The notes below the pieces were generated by a model that saw nothing but the letters and a program-made list of their open reading frames with translations, was not told the DNA's origin and searched no databases. Source: Stieleria maiorica (GTDB lineage Bacteria > Planctomycetota > Planctomycetia > Pirellulales > Pirellulaceae). Taken from it: a DNA stretch of 64,000 bases. The stretch is taken from contig NZ_CP036264.1 of NCBI RefSeq assembly GCF_008035925.1, positions 6,481,641 to 6,545,640 on the forward strand, read 5' to 3'. Of this stretch, positions 61,101-64,000 are shown piece after piece; position 1 is the stretch's first letter; each line of letters begins with the position of its first letter. The translations under genes and the position numbers were made by a program.

Positions 61101-64000
61101 ACGTGGGGCGACTGATCTCGCTTGGCGGCGATCCAGATGGCAACCACACCTACGAATTGGTGTCGGGAACCGGCGACGACGACAACGCCGATTTCAAGAT
61201 TTTCGACGGTGTCCTCAGCACGGCCTCCGTTCTCGCACACAACGGCCAGCCAGATCGCAGGATTCGCGTGCGCGTTACAGACGGCAGCGGTCTGTCTTTC
61301 GAACAATCGTTGGCGGTTTCGGTGGTCGAGCAATCTCAGGCGGCAACCATTTCGGATGCTGTCTGGCACGACTTGAACGGCAATGGGCTGCGTGAAGTTT
61401 CTGAAAACGGCATCGGTGGAGTGGTCGTCGAAGTCTTTGATGAAGCGAGTCATCTGTCACACGGCATCGTGTTGACCGATTCACAAGGCAACTATGACAT
61501 CGGCGAACTGCTGCCCGCAGCAGATTTCAGGGTCCAGTTTCGGCTGCCCGCAGATCTGGATTTCACCACGCCGAACGCCGGCACGGATGATCAGATCGAC
61601 AGCGACGTTGATAACCTCGGCAACGTTTCGCCCGTCATGCTGGCGCCTGGTCAGACTCTCAATCACGTCAGCGCGGGAGTCGTCGGGGAGACACCTTCGT
61701 TCGGTTTTGCATTCGGCTTGGGTGCCGAAGCAGAGTCCAGTTCCGAAGAAAGAGGACGCGATGTCGTCATCGACAGCGTCGGAAACATCTATGCGGTTGG
61801 AACGTTTCAAGGATCAGTTGACTTTGACCCTGGGCCCGGAGTCTACGAACTCGACAGCATAGGAAACGTGGACACCTATGTCGCAAAGTACACTTCGACG
61901 GGAGCACTGATCTGGGCGACACAGTTTGGTTCCACTGGCAGCATCACCGGACACTCGCTGGAAGCCGTTCCAGGCGGAGGCGTCCTGGTTTCGGGCGGCT
62001 ACAACGATACTGCTTCACTGCTTGGAAGCAGCAGCGGTCAAACACTCACCGCGGCTGGCGGGACGGACGGGTTTGTTGCAAGCCTTACCTCTGATGGGCA
62101 AATCGATTGGGCGAAATCGATTGGCGGCACAGGCAACGATTGGATCTACGGTATGGCGACGGCGCCCGATAGCAGCATCGTGCTAACGGGTTATTTCAAT
62201 GGCACCGCCGACTTTGATCCCGGCGCCGGCACACATGAATTGACCAGCACTGGAAGCGAAGATGCTTTCGTGATGAAACTTGACAGCCTGGGGGACTTCG
62301 TCTGGGCGAAATCGATCGGAGGATCTTCGTTTGATCGTGGCTACGACGTCGCGGTCGGCCCTGATGGTCGTGTCGTGACGACGGGGTACTATCGATTCTC
62401 TGCAGATATGGATCCGGGTGCCGCGACACAAACGTTGACTTCGGCAGGCGGATACGATGCTTTCGTGAGCGAATTGGACGCGGCTGGTAATTATCTCTCC
62501 TCGCGCAGTTATGGTGGCCCCGATTCAGATTATGGCTACGCGGTCGCGGTTGGATCCGACGGTAGTGTTCATGCAGCCGGCCGATTTTCGAACACGGTTG
62601 ACTTTGATTCGGGAGTGGGAGTCGAGGAATTGACCAGCGCCGGCGGTCTTGACGCGTACTTGGTCAAAACCGATGCCGCCGGGAGTTTCCAGTGGGCTAA
62701 GCAGTTTGGCGGGACCAGCAACGAATTCGCGGATGCAATCGCGTTGGACGGTTCGAACAATGTCTACCTTGGTGGATACGATCGGGTTGTCGCCTACGAT
62801 GATAGGGGACAGTTCCGATGGACCACTTCGACGCCTTCACGCATTGTCAATGAAAGCGGACTCGCCGTCACCAGCGTTGGGGAGATCGTGGTTTCTGCTG
62901 CGTTCGCTAACATTTCCGATTTTGGTCCTGGCGGGATCAATTACCCTCTCACTGCGGCGAACAATCCAGATGCTTTCGTTTGGAAGTTCAGTCAGCCCGA
63001 TGCACCCACTGCAGTCTCTCTCGCCGAAAATCGGGTTTTGGAACAGCAACCTGCCGGAACAATCGTGGGGCTCCTTTCGGCGACCGACATCTCCCCTGAA
63101 GAATCGTTCAGCTTTCAACTCGTCAGCGGACCGGGCGACCAGGACAACGCGTCTTTTGAAATCCAAGGTGACGTCTTGGTGGCAAGCACCAGCTTCGATC
63201 ATTCCGTCCAGTCGACACGCAACGTTCGCGTCGCTGCCACCAATTCGCAAGGTCTGACCTATAGCGACTCGATCACCGTAGAGGTCCAAGAGATTTCCAC
63301 GGCGGCATCGGTGGGCAATCGCGTCTGGAATGATTTCAACGGCAACGGTCTGCAAGATGCCGGCGAACCGGGTGTCTCGGGAGTCGTTGCCGAAATCATA
63401 GCGACCGATGATCAACTCTCTCGTGGCATGGTAGTGACGGACGCCAACGGATATTACCAGATTGACGCTTTGCTGCCCAACCTGAGTTATCAAGTCGCTT
63501 ATCGATTGCCCGCGGACTTTGAATTCACACTCCCGAACGTCGGTTCAGACAGCCAAATCGATAGCGACGCCCGTGCAGATGGATCGACGGTTCCGTTTAC
63601 CCTGGCGTCAGGAGAGACCTTCAGTGATTTGGACGCAGGAGTCGTTGGGGGGCAACCGTCGTTTGGTTTTGCATTCAGTTTGAGTAGTGAGAACAGCCAC
63701 GCTTCGAATGCGATCGAGTTGGACAATGAAGGCAATTTTTACGTGACGGGAACGTTTCGCGGCGTCGCAGATTTTGATCCCGGACCAGGCGTTTCGATCA
63801 AAGATGCGAGCGGCAATTCCAACAGCGGCTTTGTCGCGAAATACAGTCCAGCAGGGGCGTTGATTTGGGTCGCGGAAATGTCAGGAAGTTCGATTTACGG
63901 ACAAGATTTGGCCGTGGACGACAACGGCAACGTCTATGTGACGGGATCGTACGATTCATCGCTGAATTACGAGATCCGTGGAAGTGTTTCCCGATTGGGC
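55139..64000 (+). CDS. Giant modular secreted protein (Calx-beta / SdrD-B / FDPG propeller / cadherin), 3' end outside window
   Basis: At least 2954 codons, open at the right edge. The leader is basic and ends RRRRRLLMESLESRHLLA, the planctomycete-type pattern for large extracellular proteins. Approximate order: DNRLRE-like domain (residues 48-205); two Calx-beta-like domains (210-405); second DNRLRE-like domain (417-584); Calx-beta (603-700); then supermodules of SdrD-B domain (708-828), seven FDPG-type repeats (831-1286) and cadherin-like domain (1288-1388); again 1391-2068; again 2068-2721; a fourth begins at 2722 and leaves the window. The repeats carry DFDPG and a closing DxFVxKL, and SdrD-B domains carry NGxxDxGExGxxGxxVE. 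The DxD-rich repeats and Calx-beta domains suggest calcium binding. Function is probably surface adhesion or matrix; no enzymatic domain is visible. Confidence 0.9.
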   Translation, partial: MRFQRKVKGAIRRPVVAGFNERLRRRRRLLMESLESRHLLAQVTLTAVADGKIADTDLDGTYETLTTNGNTITDRWFTSSGIGQERGAFEFDLSSIPEGSTLTAAKLGLYVPLKSGALPELVFRSYAGDGVINLSDAEAVSMAAGTGTVSELGNHEFTLDPAAIEFHLGGHVGLRMQNTALNADWVGVYSLEGFGSSPTLVLDYESAALSVDVQASSISESAGPSAATVLVTRNGDLSESLAVALSSSDPSEAAIASAVTIPAFASSVQVPLSAIDDFQVDGTQTVSITASSSGFLSGSDTVDVTDDDVAGVTVSAAAGLTTTEAGGSAEFTIVLDSEPTADVSINLTSSDVTEATVFPSVVTFTPSNWNSAQTVTVTGVDDAVSDGNQAVTIVTSIASSQDLNYGSFADPVVLDDVERGEFNAAGSNLNGTDLMIVGENGVNAEHRSFLTFDLSGITFPAVGATLQLQMDHYNFTSGMSFTAYDYVLGNDSLLGNSLTSLAAFADLGTGQIYGVAEVTSSANPVGSSFQMNLSAAAVSDINGQTGGLFTVGFADDQVTGSSTAHIRLDRNPSLRINQLLLWTDRVGIDPADVVVTNLDDDPQGLSVSILDDSISEIDGIEATVVTIGRNDESLNEVIVSLASSDTSEVAVQASVLIPAGQREITIPIEAVNDVIVDGSQSVTLTAAAAGFVSGTGVLTVSDVQADIIDDHVWLDANENGLRDSGEPGVEGAVVELFESVDGIVGNDDDISVNLSITDSQGQYQIAGLENGKNYYVHFRAPTGYVFSTQGVGNDDTIDSDVDQKGTTPLFLHTGGLSPSDVDAGLVGGPAAYGFTGRSGGSLTDNASAMDTDAAGNLYVSGSYRERSDFDFGPSEYFIRSVSTDDVYLAKYTPQGALIWARGIDGTGADRSTDLVVNESGDAFVTGSFQGTADFDPSTGTYELTSGGSADIFVWSLDRDGRFEMAAAMGGAYEDHGNSVALFPNGDVAIVGEFRGTGDFDPGSGVHSLVGSSNFRTDVFVVRLDASGQLQWANRTGGTNYDRGNGVSINAIGDIYVAGGFQGTADFDPDAGTDSRTAIGTQDSFLWKLSADGKLHWVKQWSGSLVNSAAYEVEVGDDGSVYSIGDFTKTIDLDPGDGIAERTTTPGSTRALFVTKLDASGDFVWGKSIGGTSLVDVKDAKLAANGDLYFAGSFSETVDFDPNVDTLIRTSAGPTDAYVSVLDSAGNLKWVQSVGGVDDDLGLAVAVANDGSAFLGGQYENRADFDPGAGTHELRTLFGVDLFVSKISTPLAPTSVQLLNDRIIESQPAGTVVGRFAATDPDFDESFHYRLATGVGDVDNGSFSVENGALIATEVFDQSVKDSYSVRVRAIDRSGRWVEQSLSVTVLPIANAGTIGNYIWHDTNENGIQDVGENGIEGAVVEIRSTADGLLRGRAITDSAGTYLVGGLVPGLDYHALVRPPLHFGFTIANAGPDDTLDSDADALGVTDSVTVNTGQSVDSLDVGLIGTAPYFGFAGKIGSNGDDIGQAVGTDSDGNLYVSGRFQNTVDFDPGPNTFERSSRGSIDIFVAKYSASGAFIWAETFGGSSADEAKSIDIANDGSVLISGSYQDVAEFGTGNQSTQLTSNGSTDAFVAKLDSDGNLRWARSVGSTSTDSADDVAVAGDGSVFAVGSFRNTPDFDPGENDFELSATGIDGFIWKLGSDGEFIWAGRVGGSSTVNAKRVALSSTGNAIVAGTFLGNLDVDPSVGVSALASSGSADVFVTAFDTNGNLLWGKQQGGNGSDSVNALTIGPADEIVMAGSFRGTADFDPGASEFELTAEGTSLSFSDAYATKLDAAGNFQWATRWGSPSVDDARGVSVGADGSVDVIGQFAGVSDFQTLGGNVTLSAPGTFDVLLTNLTATGEIVSVRSFGSAQADYGNDIVTLPDGSVFITGETTAITDMDPGGGVLEIIGGGRDDAFVSRIHPPQAPTALTLTEYRVLEQKPIHTNVGRLISLGGDPDGNHTYELVSGTGDDDNADFKIFDGVLSTASVLAHNGQPDRRIRVRVTDGSGLSFEQSLAVSVVEQSQAATISDAVWHDLNGNGLREVSENGIGGVVVEVFDEASHLSHGIVLTDSQGNYDIGELLPAADFRVQFRLPADLDFTTPNAGTDDQIDSDVDNLGNVSPVMLAPGQTLNHVSAGVVGETPSFGFAFGLGAEAESSSEERGRDVVIDSVGNIYAVGTFQGSVDFDPGPGVYELDSIGNVDTYVAKYTSTGALIWATQFGSTGSITGHSLEAVPGGGVLVSGGYNDTASLLGSSSGQTLTAAGGTDGFVASLTSDGQIDWAKSIGGTGNDWIYGMATAPDSSIVLTGYFNGTADFDPGAGTHELTSTGSEDAFVMKLDSLGDFVWAKSIGGSSFDRGYDVAVGPDGRVVTTGYYRFSADMDPGAATQTLTSAGGYDAFVSELDAAGNYLSSRSYGGPDSDYGYAVAVGSDGSVHAAGRFSNTVDFDSGVGVEELTSAGGLDAYLVKTDAAGSFQWAKQFGGTSNEFADAIALDGSNNVYLGGYDRVVAYDDRGQFRWTTSTPSRIVNESGLAVTSVGEIVVSAAFANISDFGPGGINYPLTAANNPDAFVWKFSQPDAPTAVSLAENRVLEQQPAGTIVGLLSATDISPEESFSFQLVSGPGDQDNASFEIQGDVLVASTSFDHSVQSTRNVRVAATNSQGLTYSDSITVEVQEISTAASVGNRVWNDFNGNGLQDAGEPGVSGVVAEIIATDDQLSRGMVVTDANGYYQIDALLPNLSYQVAYRLPADFEFTLPNVGSDSQIDSDARADGSTVPFTLASGETFSDLDAGVVGGQPSFGFAFSLSSENSHASNAIELDNEGNFYVTGTFRGVADFDPGPGVSIKDASGNSNSGFVAKYSPAGALIWVAEMSGSSIYGQDLAVDDNGNVYVTGSYDSSLNYEIRGSVSRLG
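57260..59309 (+). repeat. Supermodule 1 of the giant protein (coding)
   Basis: SdrD-B (DHVWLDANENGLRDSGEPG) then seven FDPG repeats (DFDFGPSEY, DFDPSTG, DFDPGSG, DFDPDAG, DLDPGDG, DFDPNVD, DFDPGAG) then a cadherin-like domain beginning LAPTSVQLLNDRIIE. Length about 2.05 kb. Confidence 0.8.
59310..61340 (+). repeat. Supermodule 2 of the giant protein (coding)
   Basis: SdrD-B (NYIWHDTNENGIQDVGENG), seven propeller repeats (DFDPGPN, EFGTGNQ, DFDPGEN, DVDPSVG, DFDPGAS, DFQTLGG, DMDPGGG), cadherin-like domain (QAPTALTLTEYRVLE). Same order as supermodule 1, with divergence in the repeat motifs. Confidence 0.8.
61341..63303 (+). repeat. Supermodule 3 of the giant protein (coding)
   Basis: SdrD-B (DAVWHDLNGNGLREVSENG), repeats DFDPGPG, SLLGSSS, DFDPGAG, DMDPGAA, DFDSGVG, a shortened repeat (GGYDRVVAYDDRGQFRW) and DFGPGGI, then cadherin-like DAPTAVSLAENRVLE. 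Blade 6 lacks its FDPG segment. A fourth supermodule begins at 63304 (NRVWNDFNGNGLQDAGEPG). Confidence 0.78.

Noticed and set aside
60485..61453. Long reverse-strand open frame (322 codons) inside the giant gene
   Set aside because: It lies antisense to the giant coding frame, has no leader or family content, and is explained by codon bias of the repeats.

Overview
The window looks like chromosomal DNA of a planctomycete of the Pirellulaceae / Rhodopirellula type. This is inferred from family content, not from a search: paired DUF1501 genes with DUF1800 or DUF1549/DUF1553 partners, a DUF1559 prepilin-like protein, several sulfatases, an ECF sigma factor coupled to a Ser/Thr kinase, a giant secreted protein with a basic planctomycete-type leader, and many palindromic intergenic repeats.

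Layout. 1-24 kb is compact. It holds a DUF1800-DUF1501 operon, moaA, a hexuronate-type pair (SDR plus PfkB kinase), DUF2585, a small lipoprotein, DUF1559, CvpA, a LarA-type racemase, a methyltransferase, a DUF1549/1553-DUF1501 pair, a nickel superoxide dismutase with its own signal peptide, nadE, a proline-rich secreted protein, a TIM-barrel isomerase, an alkyltransferase-like protein and a sulfatase. The sulfatase leader carries a 15-bp tandem repeat. 24-54 kb is accessory and partly decayed. It holds an orphan hypothetical gene, stretches of palindromic repeats, an ECF sigma/kinase pair (kinase interrupted by an in-frame TAG), a RTX-like secreted protein, a SWIM zinc-finger/DUF6493 operon, an MFS/HAD/DeoR uptake module, two orphan AT-richer genes, a secreted lectin-like protein, a secreted alpha/beta hydrolase, large ankyrin and HEAT-repeat proteins, a sulfatase followed by a broken sulfatase, a DUF1772 gene followed by a broken NAD(P)-binding gene, and a PQQ-type beta-propeller. 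55.1-64 kb is one uninterrupted frame of at least 2954 codons, still open at the window edge. It is a giant secreted adhesin-like protein made of about 2-kb supermodules (SdrD-B domain, seven FDPG-type propeller repeats, cadherin-like domain).

The most interesting points are the seven-blade supermodules of the giant protein, the Met/Cys/His/Pro repeat in the sulfatase leader, the sigma/kinase pair with a CTGA junction and internal TAG, the signal peptide that should expose His1 of the NiSOD nickel hook, and families of dispersed palindromic repeats (one at gene 3' ends, another in accessory gaps). I found no tRNA, rRNA, CRISPR array, transposase or integrase.
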